NCBI RefSeq assembly: GCF_027924905.1
Contig: NZ_AP027055.1
Coordinates: forward strand, 2,232,001-2,296,000
Length of the DNA stretch: 64,000 nt
Origin: Limnohabitans sp. INBF002
GTDB lineage: Bacteria > Pseudomonadota > Gammaproteobacteria > Burkholderiales > Burkholderiaceae_C
Reading direction: 5' to 3'
Below the pieces are notes generated by a model, which was not told where the DNA came from, searched no databases, and saw only the letters and a list, made by a program, of their open reading frames with translations. Positions 35,688 to 45,562 of the stretch are shown here, piece after piece (position 1 is the first letter of the stretch; each line of letters begins with the position of its first letter). The translations under genes were made by a program, and so were the position numbers.

Positions 35688-37496
35688 TCAAACTTCCGAA
35701 GACTGCTGTAACGCCCACATCTGCGCATACCGCCCATTCAGCGCCAACAACTCCGAGTGCGAACCCCGCTCCATAATGCGCCCCGCGTCCAACACCAAAA
35801 TCTCATGCGCATCGACAACGGTCGACAAACGGTGCGCAATCACCAAGGTGGTTTTGTTCTGCGCGGCACTTTGCAACTCAGCCTGAATGGCACGCTCATT
35901 GGCACTGTCCAACGCCGAAGTGGCTTCGTCAAAAATCACAATCGGCGGGTTCTTCAACAGGGTACGGGCAATCGCCACACGTTGCTTTTCACCCCCCGAC
36001 AACTTCAGGCCGCGCTCCCCCACCATCGTGTCGTAGCCTTTGGGTGTGGCCGCGATGAAGTCGTGAATGTGTGCGGCGCGTGCGGCCTGCACCACCTCAG
36101 CTTCGGTCGCGTCGGTGCGGCCGTAAGCGATGTTGTAGCGCACGGTGTCGTTGAACAACACGGTGTCTTGCGGCACGATGCCCATGGCTCGGCGCACGCT
36201 GCCTTGCGTGACGTGGCGAATGTCTTGGCCGTTGATGGTGATCGCGCCCGAGCCCACGTCGTAAAAACGAAACAGCAAGCGCGCCAAGGTGGACTTGCCC
36301 GAGCCCGAAGGGCCCACCACTGCCACCGTTTTGCCCGCAGGAATCTCGAAGCTGATGCCATGCAAGATGGGCCGCGTGGGTTCATACGCAAACACCACGG
36401 ATTCAAACTTCACTGTCGGCGGGCCACTCAATTCAAGCGCCGAAGCATGGGGCGCATCCGCCACTTCGCGCTCTTTTTCGAGCAGCGTGAACATGCGATC
36501 CAAGTCCGTCAAACTTTGTTTGATTTCACGGTACAGCACGCCCAAAAAGTTGAGCGGAATGTAGAGCTGAATCATGAAGGCGTTGATCATCACCAAATCA
36601 CCCAAGGTCATGCGACCGTCCACCACGCCTTGCGTGGCGCGCCACAACATACCCACCAAGGCCACGGCGATGATGAGTTGCTGCCCCGTGTTGAGCAACG
36701 ACAACGACGTTTGTGCTTTCAGACGCGCACGGCGCAAGGCCTCCAAGCTCTTGTCATAGCGCGAAGCCTCGAAGGCTTCGTTGTTGAAGTATTTGACGGT
36801 TTCGTAATTGAGCAGCGAGTCCACGGCCTTGGTGTGGGCGGCAGAATCAAACTCGTTGGCTTGACGGCGGTACTGGGTGCGCCACTCGGTCACACTGATG
36901 GTGAACACGATGTACAGCGCCAGCGCAGCCAGCGTGATGCCCGCAAACCACACATCAAACTTCACGGCCAAGATGCTGAGCACCAAAGCGACCTCGATCA
37001 GCGTGGGCACCACGCTGTAGAGCGAATACGAAATGAGCGATTCAATGCCGCGCACACCGCGCTCGATGTCGCGCGTCATGCCACCGGTTTGACGCTCCAA
37101 ATGAAAACGCAAACTCAAAGCATGCAAGTGCTGAAACGTTTCCAGTGCAATTTGCCGCGCAGCACCTTGGGTGGCTTTGGCAAACACCAACTCACGCAGC
37201 TCGGTGAAGGCAGACACCGACAAACGCAGCACGCCGTACACCACCAACAAAGACACAGGCACCACGATGACCGCCATCGGGTCATTGGGCTTGAACGACA
37301 TGGCGTCAATCAACTCTTTGAGAAGCAAGGGCACGCTCACGTTGGCCAACTTAGCCCCCACCATGAAGGTCAACGCGGCGACGACTCGCCATTTGTATTG
37401 CCACAAATACGGGAAGAGGCGTTTCAGGGTTTCGCTGTCGGGGCGTTGCTTAACGTGTTGCCCAGCGGGGGCAGAAGAATGGGCGTGATGACGCAT
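35688..37496 (-). CDS. Atm1/ABCB7-type ABC exporter (fused permease-ATPase)
   Basis: Half-transporter of 602 residues with an N-terminal six-helix domain and a C-terminal ATPase. The permease has the Atm1-type signature SLLNYETVKYFNNEAFE and QLYIPLNFLGVLYREIKQSL, which separates it from MsbA. Walker A is GPSGSGKST near residue 395, with LSGGEKQRVAIARTLLKNPP and VIFDEATSALD following. Bacterial homologues export glutathione-linked metal or sulfur compounds (family knowledge). I chose the ATG at 37496 (MRHHAHS); one five codons upstream is also open. Divergent from the thioesterase gene. Confidence 0.9.
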   Translation of the reverse strand: MRHHAHSSAPAGQHVKQRPDSETLKRLFPYLWQYKWRVVAALTFMVGAKLANVSVPLLLKELIDAMSFKPNDPMAVIVVPVSLLVVYGVLRLSVSAFTELRELVFAKATQGAARQIALETFQHLHALSLRFHLERQTGGMTRDIERGVRGIESLISYSLYSVVPTLIEVALVLSILAVKFDVWFAGITLAALALYIVFTISVTEWRTQYRRQANEFDSAAHTKAVDSLLNYETVKYFNNEAFEASRYDKSLEALRRARLKAQTSLSLLNTGQQLIIAVALVGMLWRATQGVVDGRMTLGDLVMINAFMIQLYIPLNFLGVLYREIKQSLTDLDRMFTLLEKEREVADAPHASALELSGPPTVKFESVVFAYEPTRPILHGISFEIPAGKTVAVVGPSGSGKSTLARLLFRFYDVGSGAITINGQDIRHVTQGSVRRAMGIVPQDTVLFNDTVRYNIAYGRTDATEAEVVQAARAAHIHDFIAATPKGYDTMVGERGLKLSGGEKQRVAIARTLLKNPPIVIFDEATSALDSANERAIQAELQSAAQNKTTLVIAHRLSTVVDAHEILVLDAGRIMERGSHSELLALNGRYAQMWALQQSSEV

Positions 37497-37534
37497 GTTG
37501 CACAATGCCAAAAAGTAATTCTTCGATTGTGCCT

Positions 37535-37945
37535 ATGTCTCATTCCCCCAACCCTCATGCCGAACCACTGCCCACGGACCAAGAACTGGTCTTGAAGGTC
37601 ATCCCCATGCCCGCCGATTGCAATGCCAATGGCGACATTTTCGGTGGCTGGGTGATGGCTCAGGTGGACTTAGCCGGTGCGGTGCTGCCCGCTCGCCATG
37701 CGCGCGGACGCTTTGCCACCATTGCGGTGAATCAGTTCATCTTCAAGCACCCTGTCAAAGTGGGCGACATCTTGAGCTTTTTCTCGCGTGTGCAACGCAT
37801 TGGCAATACCTCCATCACCGTGCAAGTGGAAGTGTTTGCCGAGCGCTTCAGCTCGCAGGGCGAATACATGAAAGTGACCGAAGCCACCCTCACCTACGTG
37901 GCGATCGACAAAGATGGCAAGCCACGTGCCATTCCCAAAGACTGA
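37535..37945 (+). CDS. YciA-type acyl-CoA thioesterase
   Basis: Hotdog-fold thioesterase of the YciA/BACH group, 136 residues. The catalytic Asp lies in CNANGDIFGGWVMAQVDLAG, followed by FATIAVNQFIFKHPVKVGD, both family hallmarks. I chose the ATG at 37535 (MSHSPNPHAEP); an in-frame ATG ten codons upstream overlaps the divergent ABC promoter region. It ends 3 bp before the convergent thioesterase-like gene. Confidence 0.9.
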   Translation: MSHSPNPHAEPLPTDQELVLKVIPMPADCNANGDIFGGWVMAQVDLAGAVLPARHARGRFATIAVNQFIFKHPVKVGDILSFFSRVQRIGNTSITVQVEVFAERFSSQGEYMKVTEATLTYVAIDKDGKPRAIPKD

Positions 37946-37948
37946 GGG

Positions 37949-38431
37949 TTAAGAAACGATGTAGGCGCCTGTACCGGTGGACATCAGCGTGCCATCTGGT
38001 CCGCGAAACTCCATGCGCGAGGTGCCTACACGTGTGCCCACACGCAGCGCATGGGCGTGGATGGTGAAGTGCTCACCAATGCCGGGACGCAAATAGTCCA
38101 CCCGCAAATCAATCGTGCCCAATTTGGCAAAGCGCTCTAAGCGCTCTGCGGGTGACTCTTTCATGTGCTTGGCGGCCAAGCAGGCCATCACAGCCGCGCT
38201 GCCAATGGCGTCTAGCACGGCACTGATGACGCCACCGTGAATGCGGTTATAGGCGTAGTGCCCCACCAGCTCTGGGCGCATATCGATACGGGCCACGACT
38301 TCTTCGGGCGTGACGCTCACCAGCTTCAAGCCCAGCGTGTGGTTGAAGACAATTTTTTCTTCATAGATTTGGCGAAAACCTTCGAGGTAATCAGGCTCAA
38401 ACACGACGGCGTTGGCGAGTTGTTGCGGCAT
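37949..38431 (-). CDS. PaaI-like hotdog thioesterase
   Basis: Putative acyl-CoA thioesterase of 160 residues. VGHYAYNRIHGGVISAVLDA (about 56-75) is the PaaI-type hotdog signature, with RVDYLRPGIGEHFTIHA and the closing strand SRMEFRGPDGTLMSTGTGAY. The substrate is unknown. It is 12 bp downstream of the enoyl-CoA hydratase gene, last in an acyl-CoA cluster that begins with a TetR regulator. Confidence 0.85.
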   Translation of the reverse strand: MPQQLANAVVFEPDYLEGFRQIYEEKIVFNHTLGLKLVSVTPEEVVARIDMRPELVGHYAYNRIHGGVISAVLDAIGSAAVMACLAAKHMKESPAERLERFAKLGTIDLRVDYLRPGIGEHFTIHAHALRVGTRVGTSRMEFRGPDGTLMSTGTGAYIVS

Positions 38432-38443
38432 GCCGTGCGTCAG

Positions 38444-39208
38444 TCAAAGCTTCGAAAAATCGGGCTTGCGTTTTTCCATGAACGCGCCGAACGCTTCTTT
38501 GGCCGCAGGCTCTGTGAGCATGCGACCAAACGAAGCCGCCTCTTCGTTCATCTGCTTTTGCACCAGCTGAGCTTGACCCGCTTTCATCAAGCGTTTGGTT
38601 TCCAACAGCGATGACAAGGGCTTGGCCGCCAGCTTGCGTGCCTGCGCTTGCACATAGTTATTCACCTCCGTTGGCGGCAACACACGGTTGACCAAGCCCA
38701 CTTCCAGTGCGGCCTCGGCCATGAAGGGCTCGCCCAACAGCAACGCTTCTGCCGCGCGGTGGTAGCCCATCATTTGCGGGGCCAGCAAGCTAGATGCGGC
38801 TTCAGGGCACACGCCCAAGTTGACAAACGGCATCGCAAACGCGGCGTTGTCACCGGCATAAACCAAATCGCAATGGAACAGCAGCGTGGTGCCAATGCCC
38901 ACAGCGGGGCCCGCCACGGCGGCCAGCACAGGCTTGGGGAAAGCCGCGATGTTGCGCAACAAACGGAACACTGGCGCATCCAAGGTAGATGGCGGGTTGT
39001 TCAAAAAATCGGCGATGTCGTTGCCGGCACAAAACACAGTTTCGTGGCCTTGAAACACCAAGACGCGCACGCTCGGGTTGCTGTCCGCTTGCTCAACGGC
39101 ATCGGCCAAGGCGGTGTACATCGCCGCAGTGAGAGAGTTCTTTTTGTCAACGCGGTTGAAGGTCAGGGTCATCACACCGCCATCGATGTGACTCAAAATT
39201 TCTGTCAT
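38444..39208 (-). CDS. Enoyl-CoA hydratase/isomerase family protein
   Basis: Crotonase-fold enzyme of 254 residues. The oxyanion-hole segments are ETVFCAGNDIADFLN (about 55-69) and PVLAAVAGPAVGIGTTLLFH (about 92-111). The conserved catalytic Glu of hydratases is replaced in context by NLGVCPEAASSLLAPQMMG, which is closer to 2,3-enoyl isomerases or PaaG-like proteins. It ends in PDFSKL as many betaproteobacterial members do. Between the DUF2147 gene and the thioesterase. Confidence 0.88.
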   Translation of the reverse strand: MTEILSHIDGGVMTLTFNRVDKKNSLTAAMYTALADAVEQADSNPSVRVLVFQGHETVFCAGNDIADFLNNPPSTLDAPVFRLLRNIAAFPKPVLAAVAGPAVGIGTTLLFHCDLVYAGDNAAFAMPFVNLGVCPEAASSLLAPQMMGYHRAAEALLLGEPFMAEAALEVGLVNRVLPPTEVNNYVQAQARKLAAKPLSSLLETKRLMKAGQAQLVQKQMNEEAASFGRMLTEPAAKEAFGAFMEKRKPDFSKL

Positions 39209-39223
39209 GGCTTTCCTACTTAA

Positions 39224-39676
39224 TTACTGCGCGCGCAACCAAATCTGCGTGCGATAAAACGGTCCGATATAGCCGCGTACTTGCAGCTTTTGGCCACCCT
39301 CTTTGGGCACCATTTTTACGGTGTATTCCTTGCCGTTTTCTGGATCCAAGATTTTTCCACCACCGGCCCATAAGAATTCACTGGAAGCATCAGACTTCAC
39401 ACCGCGGATGATTTCCATCCCAAGGATGCTTTGGTCTTTGCGGTCATCTTTGCAGTCTTCACACGTTTTCTTGGCGTTCGGGTCGTTGCGCAACGACTTG
39501 ACGATGCGACCACTCAGCTCGCCCTCTTTTTCAACAATTTGGATTTCAGCTTTCGCCTCACCCGTTTTGTCGTCGATGTTGCGCCATGTGCCAACGGGCG
39601 TCATTTGTGCAAAGCTGCTACCGGCTGCCAACAGGGTAAGCCCCGCGAGGGTTTTCAAAATGCGTGTATTCATCAT
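39224..39676 (-). CDS. DUF2147 family secreted protein
   Basis: A 150-residue exported protein. A signal peptide ends near GSSFAQ; the mature part begins MTPVGTWRNIDDKTGEAKAE, the DUF2147 hallmark, and contains a CEDC pair (NAKKTCEDCKDDRKDQ) and YIGPFYRTQIW at the end. The function is unknown in general. It is embedded among acyl-CoA genes on the same strand, but that proximity does not show a shared role. Confidence 0.88.
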   Translation of the reverse strand: MMNTRILKTLAGLTLLAAGSSFAQMTPVGTWRNIDDKTGEAKAEIQIVEKEGELSGRIVKSLRNDPNAKKTCEDCKDDRKDQSILGMEIIRGVKSDASSEFLWAGGGKILDPENGKEYTVKMVPKEGGQKLQVRGYIGPFYRTQIWLRAQ

Positions 39677-39711
39677 GTTTTGAATTTACCTGATTTCTAA
39701 GTGCATACAAC

Positions 39712-41508
39712 TCAGGCAAATACTGCCTCTGTCTCCATCAGTACAGCCGAGCCTGCGCGCGCGGTGACCATGAGCGATGCGGTTTCTGGGAACAACTTGG
39801 CAAAGTAGAAACGCGCCGTTTGCACCTTGGCTTGGTAGAACGGATCGCGGTTGCCTTCGGCGATCTTTTGCAAGGCCACTTGGGCCATGCGCGCCCAGAA
39901 GTAGCCAAACACCAAATGGCCCGCCACGCGCAGGTAGTCCACCGCAGCGGCGCCCACTTCGTCAGCGTTCTCCATGGCTTTGTAGCCAATCTCGCCGGTG
40001 AACTGCGTCATCTGTTGGCCCAGCTTGGCCAGCGGGTTGATGAACTCGGCCATGTCTTCGTCACCTTGGGTCTCGGCCACCAGCTCGGCAATGTGTCTGC
40101 CAAACTTCTTGAGCGATGCGCCCTGGTTGCCCAACACCTTGCGGCCCAACAAGTCCAAGCTTTGGATGGTGTTGGTTCCTTCGTAAATCATGTTGATGCG
40201 GGCGTCGCGCACGTATTGCTCCATGCCCCATTCACGAATGAACCCATGACCACCAAACACCTGCATGCACGACGAGGTGGCCGTCCACGCGTTGTCGGTG
40301 ATGAAGGCTTTGACGATGGGCGTGAGCAAGGCCACTTGCTCGGCAGACTCGGCACGCACCGTCTCGTCAGGGTGATTCAGTTCGCGGTCAATCAACAGGG
40401 CGCAATGCAGCGCCAATGCACGACCGCCTTCGGCGTAAGCGCGTGCGGTGAGCAACATCTTGCGCACATCGGGGTGCACCAAGATGCTGTCGGCGGGTTT
40501 ACTGGGGTCTTTGGCGCCCGTCAGGCTGCGCGACTGAATGCGGTCTTTGGCATACGCCACGGCGTTTTGATACGCCACCTCGGTCAAGCCCAGTGACTGC
40601 ATGCCCACGCCCACGCGCGCGGCATTCATCATCACAAACATGGCGGCCAAGCCCTTGTTGGGTTGGCCCACCATCGTGCCCACCGCGCCGTCCAACACCA
40701 TCTGGCAGGTGGCGTTGCCGTGAATGCCCATCTTGTGCTCTAAGCCGCCGCAGTAAATGCCGTTGCGTTCGCCCAAGCTGCCATCGGCATGGATGTTGAA
40801 CTTGGGCACCACAAACAAGCTGATGCCTTTGCTACCTGCAGGCGCATCGGGCAAGCGCGCCAACACCAAGTGCACGATGTTGCTCACCATGTCGTGCTCG
40901 CCCGCGCTGATGAAAATTTTGTTGCCTGTGATGCGGTACGTACCATCGGCTTGTGGCTCGGCTTTGGTACGCAAGAGGCCCAGGTCGGTGCCGCAATGCG
41001 GCTCGGTCAAACACATGGTGCCGGTCCATTCGCCGCTGGTGAGCTTGGGCAGGTACAGCGCTTTTTGGGCATCCGTGCCGTGTGCATGCAGTGCCTCGTA
41101 GGCGCCGTGTGTCAGGCCGGGGTACATGGTCCACGCTTGGTTGGCGCTGTTGAGCATTTCATAAAAACACTGGTTCACCACCACAGGCAGGCCTTGGCCG
41201 CCGTACTCGGGGTCGGCACTCAAGGCTGGCCAGCCGCCTTGTACGTATTGGTCATACGCGGCTTTAAAGCCATCGGGCGTTTTGACTTCGTGCGTGTCAC
41301 GGTTGAGCGTGCAGCCTTGCTGGTCGCCCACTTGGTTGAGCGGGAAAATCACCTCTGACGCAAACTTTCCGCCCTCTTCCAACACGGCCGCAATGGTGTC
41401 AGCATCCATGTCGGCGTGCTTGGGCATTTGCTGGAGGTCGTTGGTGACGTGCAGCACCTCGTGCAGCACAAATTGCATGTCGCGCAGAGGTGGGGTGTAG
41501 CTGGGCAT
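39712..41508 (-). CDS. Acyl-CoA dehydrogenase (DmdC/AcdA-like, 600-aa type)
   Basis: FAD enzyme oxidising acyl-CoA thioesters, 598 residues, with the extra C-terminal domain of the long type. The core includes TGTMCLTEPHCGTDLGLLRT (about 150-170), GNKIFISAGEHDM, and the catalytic-Glu segment INMIYEGTNTIQSLDLLGRK. It resembles 3-methylmercaptopropionyl-CoA dehydrogenase-type proteins, but the actual substrate cannot be told. The TetR gene is 11 bp upstream on the same strand. Confidence 0.92.
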   Translation of the reverse strand: MPSYTPPLRDMQFVLHEVLHVTNDLQQMPKHADMDADTIAAVLEEGGKFASEVIFPLNQVGDQQGCTLNRDTHEVKTPDGFKAAYDQYVQGGWPALSADPEYGGQGLPVVVNQCFYEMLNSANQAWTMYPGLTHGAYEALHAHGTDAQKALYLPKLTSGEWTGTMCLTEPHCGTDLGLLRTKAEPQADGTYRITGNKIFISAGEHDMVSNIVHLVLARLPDAPAGSKGISLFVVPKFNIHADGSLGERNGIYCGGLEHKMGIHGNATCQMVLDGAVGTMVGQPNKGLAAMFVMMNAARVGVGMQSLGLTEVAYQNAVAYAKDRIQSRSLTGAKDPSKPADSILVHPDVRKMLLTARAYAEGGRALALHCALLIDRELNHPDETVRAESAEQVALLTPIVKAFITDNAWTATSSCMQVFGGHGFIREWGMEQYVRDARINMIYEGTNTIQSLDLLGRKVLGNQGASLKKFGRHIAELVAETQGDEDMAEFINPLAKLGQQMTQFTGEIGYKAMENADEVGAAAVDYLRVAGHLVFGYFWARMAQVALQKIAEGNRDPFYQAKVQTARFYFAKLFPETASLMVTARAGSAVLMETEAVFA

Positions 41509-41519
41509 GGTGTGTCTCC

Positions 41520-42206
41520 TTACTTTTTGGATGAAGTGGTGCGCTTGGCGCTTGTTTTAATGACGGGTGTTGCGTCTCTTGCGCCATAGCGCTGCAAGAT
41601 GTTTTCAAAACCTTTGAGGGTGCGCGCCAACGATTTGGAAGAGCGTAAGAACCGGGCTTCGTATTGCAGGGCCAAGATGAGGCCATGCAACTCAAACACC
41701 ATTTGCTCGGCGTCGATGTCTGCCGCCAAATGGCCTTCGTCACGTGCTTGCACCACCGTGCGGTACACCGCCGCCAGCCAAGTTTTGACCGAGCTGGCCA
41801 AGGCGTCGCGCACGGGTCCGGGTCGGTCATCAAACTCCGCAGCACCGCTGATGTAGAGGCAGCCTGAATCAATCTCAGCCGAGGTGCGCTTGGTCCAGTT
41901 GGCAAACAGTTGGCGCAAGCGAGGCAAACCGCGGTCAGCTTGCAGGATGGGCAAAAAAACTTCGTGTTCAAAGCGTTGGTGGTATTCACGCACCACCGAA
42001 ATTTGCAACTCTTCGCGCGAGCCAAAGTGGGCAAACACGCCCGACTTGCTCATGCGCGCCACCTCGGCCAAAGCGCCGATGCTCAAACCCTCTAAGCCAA
42101 TTTGTGTGGCCAAGCCCAAAGCGGCGTCCACAATGGCGGCTTTGGTTTGCTGGCCTTTTTGAAGGGCCCGGCTTTCAGAGGCGGCAGTTTGACGAGATGC
42201 GGTCAT
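41520..42206 (-). CDS. TetR/AcrR family transcriptional regulator
   Basis: DNA-binding repressor, 228 residues. The N-terminal helix-turn-helix spans IVDAALGLATQIGLEGLSIG and LAEVARMSKSGVFAHFGSRE (about 25-65). The C-terminal domain resembles TetR_C_6-type regulators of fatty-acid and acyl-CoA genes. The C-terminus is Lys/Arg/Thr-rich. It leads the acyl-CoA gene cluster and is divergent from the phosphatase gene, so it may control both itself and the cluster. Confidence 0.92.
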   Translation of the reverse strand: MTASRQTAASESRALQKGQQTKAAIVDAALGLATQIGLEGLSIGALAEVARMSKSGVFAHFGSREELQISVVREYHQRFEHEVFLPILQADRGLPRLRQLFANWTKRTSAEIDSGCLYISGAAEFDDRPGPVRDALASSVKTWLAAVYRTVVQARDEGHLAADIDAEQMVFELHGLILALQYEARFLRSSKSLARTLKGFENILQRYGARDATPVIKTSAKRTTSSKK

Positions 42207-42273
42207 ACGAAATTCAAGAAAAGAACGATCGTGCTATTTTGCATGAAAAACAAGCCATCTAAACTTCACAGCC

Positions 42274-42933
42274 ATGCAAGCCACAAGAATTCTCGCCATA
42301 AGACATGGGGAAACCCCTTGGAATGTCGACACCCGCATTCAAGGCCAACTCGACATCGGCCTCAACGACACAGGCAAATGGCAGGCCCAACGCGTGGGCC
42401 ACGCCCTGCGTGAAGAACACATCGCTGCGATTTACAGCAGTGACTTGGTGCGTGCTTTTGAAACCGCACAAGCCATCGCGCAAAGTCACGCACGCGCAGC
42501 CCAGCTTTCAGTGGTCGGGCACACCGGTTTGCGCGAGCGCCACTTTGGGCACTTGCAAGGTCAAACTTGGGCAGAGATTGAGAGTGGCTGGCCTGCAGAC
42601 GCCAAGCTCTGGCGCGGGCGTGACCCGCATTGGTCGCCGGTGGGCGGTGAGTCACTCACGGCCTTGCGCGAACGCATTCGCCGCTGTGTGGATGAATTGG
42701 CCAGCCAACACCTAGGCGGACAAATCGTGCTGGTGGCCCACGGGGGTGTGATGGATGCGTTGTACCGCTTGGCCACCAATCAGTCCGTGGAAGCACCACG
42801 TACATGGCACCTGGGCAATGCCGCCGTCAACCGCTTGCTGTGGACGCCTCAGGGCTTGAGCCTCGTGGGCTGGGGCGATGTGTCGCACTTTGACGATGCA
42901 CACGGCTCGCCGCGCGACGAGACCACCACTTAA
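42274..42933 (+). CDS. Histidine phosphatase family protein (GpmB-like)
   Basis: Phosphoglycerate-mutase-fold phosphatase of 219 residues. The catalytic LAIRHGETPWN puts the phospho-acceptor His at 11, with the second site in IVLVAHGGVMDAL (about 152-164). The usual Glu lies in TGLRERHFGHLQGQTW. Likely a small-molecule phosphatase rather than a glycolytic mutase. Convergent with ruvB, 9 bp apart. Confidence 0.92.
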   Translation: MQATRILAIRHGETPWNVDTRIQGQLDIGLNDTGKWQAQRVGHALREEHIAAIYSSDLVRAFETAQAIAQSHARAAQLSVVGHTGLRERHFGHLQGQTWAEIESGWPADAKLWRGRDPHWSPVGGESLTALRERIRRCVDELASQHLGGQIVLVAHGGVMDALYRLATNQSVEAPRTWHLGNAAVNRLLWTPQGLSLVGWGDVSHFDDAHGSPRDETTT

Positions 42934-42942
42934 AACGCTGGC

Positions 42943-43995
42943 TTAATCGGCGGACACCTCGCCAATCGCCTTGGGCGGCGTGACACCCAAGTGGCGATAG
43001 GCCGCCAACGTGGCCATGCGGCCTCGTGGTGTGCGTTGCAAAAAACCTTGCTGAATCAGATACGGCTCAATCACGTCTTCAATGGTGTCGCGCTCTTCGC
43101 CGATGCTGGCGGCAATGTTGTCTAGACCCACGGGGCCGCCGTCAAAACGGTGAATCACCGCCTCCAACAATTTGCGGTCCATCAAGTCAAAACCTTGCGG
43201 ATCCACATCCAACATGGCCAATGCGCGTTTGGCAATGTCTTCGGTGATGCGGCCTGTGCCCTTCACATCGGCATAGTCGCGCACGCGGCGCAGCAAGCGG
43301 TTGGCAATGCGGGGCGTGCCGCGTGAGCGACGCGCAATCTCAAAGCCCCCTTCCACATCCATCGGCGTGTCCAGCAAGCCCGCGCTGCGCACCACGATGC
43401 GTTGCAGCTCTTCTGCGGTGTAAAACTCAAGGCGCGACACAATGCCAAAGCGGTCGCGCAGTGGGTTGGTCAACATGCCTGCGCGTGTGGTGGCGCCCAC
43501 CAAGGTGAAGGGCTGCAAATCAAGCTTGATGCTGCGTGCCGCTGGGCCTTCACCAATCATGATGTCGATTTGGTAGTCCTCCAACGCGGGATACAAAATC
43601 TCTTCCACCACGGGCGAAAGGCGGTGAATTTCGTCGATGAACAACACATCGTTTTTCTCAAGGCCAGTCAGCAGCGCCGCCAAGTCTTTGGGCTTTTCCA
43701 ACACCGGGCCACTGGTGGAACGCAAGTTCACACCCAGCTCTTGCGCAATGATGTGGCTCAGTGTGGTCTTACCCAAACCGGGTGGGCCAAACAGCAACAC
43801 GTGGTCGAGCGCTTCGTTGCGCATCTTGGCCGCACCAATGAAGATTTCAAGCTGTTCGCGCACCTTCATCTGGCCCACGTACTCTTGCAGCAGCTTGGGG
43901 CGCAAAGCGCGCTCAATGGCCTCTTCGTTGGGAGACACGGGCGCGGCAGACACCACACGTGGCGTAGGGGCGAAGTCGTCAGTTTGAATGCTCAT
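42943..43995 (-). CDS. ruvB: Holliday junction helicase subunit RuvB
   Basis: AAA+ motor of the branch-migration complex, 350 residues. Walker [10 protein letters not shown] is at 70-78, Walker B DEIH at 121-124, sensor I GATTRAG near 167, and the arginine-finger region includes NPLRDRFG. The C-terminal winged helix ends [20 protein letters not shown]. It follows ruvA by 3 bp. No LexA box is visible upstream of ruvA in the 27-bp gap to phoH. Confidence 0.98.
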   Translation of the reverse strand: MSIQTDDFAPTPRVVSAAPVSPNEEAIERALRPKLLQEYVGQMKVREQLEIFIGAAKMRNEALDHVLLFGPPGLGKTTLSHIIAQELGVNLRSTSGPVLEKPKDLAALLTGLEKNDVLFIDEIHRLSPVVEEILYPALEDYQIDIMIGEGPAARSIKLDLQPFTLVGATTRAGMLTNPLRDRFGIVSRLEFYTAEELQRIVVRSAGLLDTPMDVEGGFEIARRSRGTPRIANRLLRRVRDYADVKGTGRITEDIAKRALAMLDVDPQGFDLMDRKLLEAVIHRFDGGPVGLDNIAASIGEERDTIEDVIEPYLIQQGFLQRTPRGRMATLAAYRHLGVTPPKAIGEVSAD

Positions 43996-43998
43996 GGT

Positions 43999-44571
43999 TT
44001 ATTTGGCCAACGATTTCAAAGCCAGCTTGATGCCATCGCTCACACCCACATCGGCGGGCAAGACCTTGAGTGCAGCAGCGGCTTCTTTGTCGTTGTAGCC
44101 CAAGGCCAGCAGCGCTTGCAAGATGTCGCTTTGATGGTCGGGCGCAGAAAACATATTGGGGCCAAGGTCTGCGCCCAACTTGCCCTTGAGTTCCAAGAGC
44201 AAACGCTCTGCCGTTTTTTTGCCAATGCCCGGCACTTTGGTGAGACGCGCCGCATCTTGGTCAGACACCGCACGCGCCAGCTCGTCAGCGCTCAAGCCAC
44301 TCAAGATGCCAAGGGCCATGCGAGGCCCAACGCCTGAGATTTTGATGAGCAAGCGAAACGTGGCACGCTCAGAAGCGGTGCCAAAACCAAACAAAATTTG
44401 GGCGTCTTCGCGCACCACAAAGTGCGTCAGCAACGACACTTTTTCGCCAGTGGCGGGTAGGTTGTAAAACGTACTCATGGGCACATCGACTTCGTAGCCC
44501 ACGCCGTTGCAGTCCACCAAAACTTGGGGTGGATTTTTCTCGCTGAGGATGCCTGTTAACTTGCCTATCAT
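43999..44571 (-). CDS. ruvA: Holliday junction DNA helicase subunit RuvA
   Basis: Tetrameric junction-recognition subunit, 190 residues. It starts [15 protein letters not shown], has helix-hairpin-helix repeats around [16 protein letters not shown] and [17 protein letters not shown], and a C-terminal domain that contacts RuvB ([16 protein letters not shown]). Divergent from phoH, start codons 27 bp apart. Confidence 0.98.
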   Translation of the reverse strand: MIGKLTGILSEKNPPQVLVDCNGVGYEVDVPMSTFYNLPATGEKVSLLTHFVVREDAQILFGFGTASERATFRLLIKISGVGPRMALGILSGLSADELARAVSDQDAARLTKVPGIGKKTAERLLLELKGKLGADLGPNMFSAPDHQSDILQALLALGYNDKEAAAALKVLPADVGVSDGIKLALKSLAK

Positions 44572-44598
44572 TGGGGGACCTTTTTAGGGATTATCGAC

Positions 44599-45558
44599 TT
44601 GATTCTTCGCCACACCTTCACCCCGCATAACAACACCCGTTTGTCGCATCTGTGCGGCCCTACCGACGAGCATTTGCGCACCATCGAACTGGCCTTGGAC
44701 GTGAAAATCGCCCACCGCCACGAGCAGTTCAAAGTGGACGGCCACAAAGCCAAAGCCACCCGTGCCCTGGAGGTGCTGCAAGCCTTGTATGAACGCGCCG
44801 CCAAAGCCATCCCCCCCGAACAAGTGCAGCTCATGCTCGCGGGTGACAGTGCGATGGAGGAAGAGAACATCCCCACGCTGCAAACCCGCCGCACCGATTT
44901 GCGCGCACGCACACCCACACAGGCGGCCTACCTCGACAACATTGCTGCGCACGACATCAGCTTTGGCATTGGCCCAGCGGGTACAGGCAAAACCTATTTG
45001 GCCGTGGCCTGCGCGGTCGATGCGCTGGAGCGCAGCGCTGTGCAACGCATTGTTTTGACACGCCCCGCCGTGGAAGCCGGCGAAAAACTGGGGTTCTTGC
45101 CCGGCGACTTGGGCCAAAAAGTCGATCCGTATTTGCGCCCTTTATATGACGCGCTGTATGACCTGATGGGCTATGACCGCGTGCAAAAAGCGTTTGAACG
45201 CAATGCAATTGAAATTGCGCCACTCGCCTTCATGCGAGGCCGCACGCTCAACAACGCTTTTGTCATCTTGGACGAAGCGCAAAACACCACGCCCGAGCAA
45301 ATGAAGATGTTCCTCACCCGCATTGGCTTTGGTGCCAAAGCGGTGGTCACGGGGGATGTGAGCCAGATTGACTTACCCAAGGGTCAGCTCAGCGGCTTGA
45401 TTGATGCAGAGCGCGTGTTGAAACGCGTCAAAGGCATCTCGGTCACCCGCTTCACCAGCGCTGATGTGGTGCGTCACCCACTGGTGGCCCGCATCGTGGA
45501 TGCCTATGACGCACAGCGCACGGCGACCACCGGCGCCCCTTCACGCAAACAATCTTAA
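44599..45558 (+). CDS. phoH: PhoH-like ATPase
   Basis: Cytoplasmic P-loop ATPase of the PhoH/PhoL family, 319 residues. The N-terminal KH-like part (LCGPTDEHLRTIELALDV) is followed by Walker A GIGPAGTGKT at 123-132 and Walker B AFVILDEAQNTT. The function is probably in RNA metabolism, given its constant pairing with ybeY (family knowledge). The ybeY start is 4 bp downstream. Confidence 0.94.
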   Translation: MILRHTFTPHNNTRLSHLCGPTDEHLRTIELALDVKIAHRHEQFKVDGHKAKATRALEVLQALYERAAKAIPPEQVQLMLAGDSAMEEENIPTLQTRRTDLRARTPTQAAYLDNIAAHDISFGIGPAGTGKTYLAVACAVDALERSAVQRIVLTRPAVEAGEKLGFLPGDLGQKVDPYLRPLYDALYDLMGYDRVQKAFERNAIEIAPLAFMRGRTLNNAFVILDEAQNTTPEQMKMFLTRIGFGAKAVVTGDVSQIDLPKGQLSGLIDAERVLKRVKGISVTRFTSADVVRHPLVARIVDAYDAQRTATTGAPSRKQS

Positions 45559-45562
45559 AAAC

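Noticed and set aside
35757..37595. 612-codon open frame opposite the Atm1-type ABC gene
   Set aside because: Its composition (Arg, His, Gln-rich) and exact mirroring of the exporter frame show it is a shadow.
42207..42273. TetR operator between the regulator and the phosphatase gene
   Set aside because: No convincing palindrome of 14-20 bp was found in the 67-bp gap.
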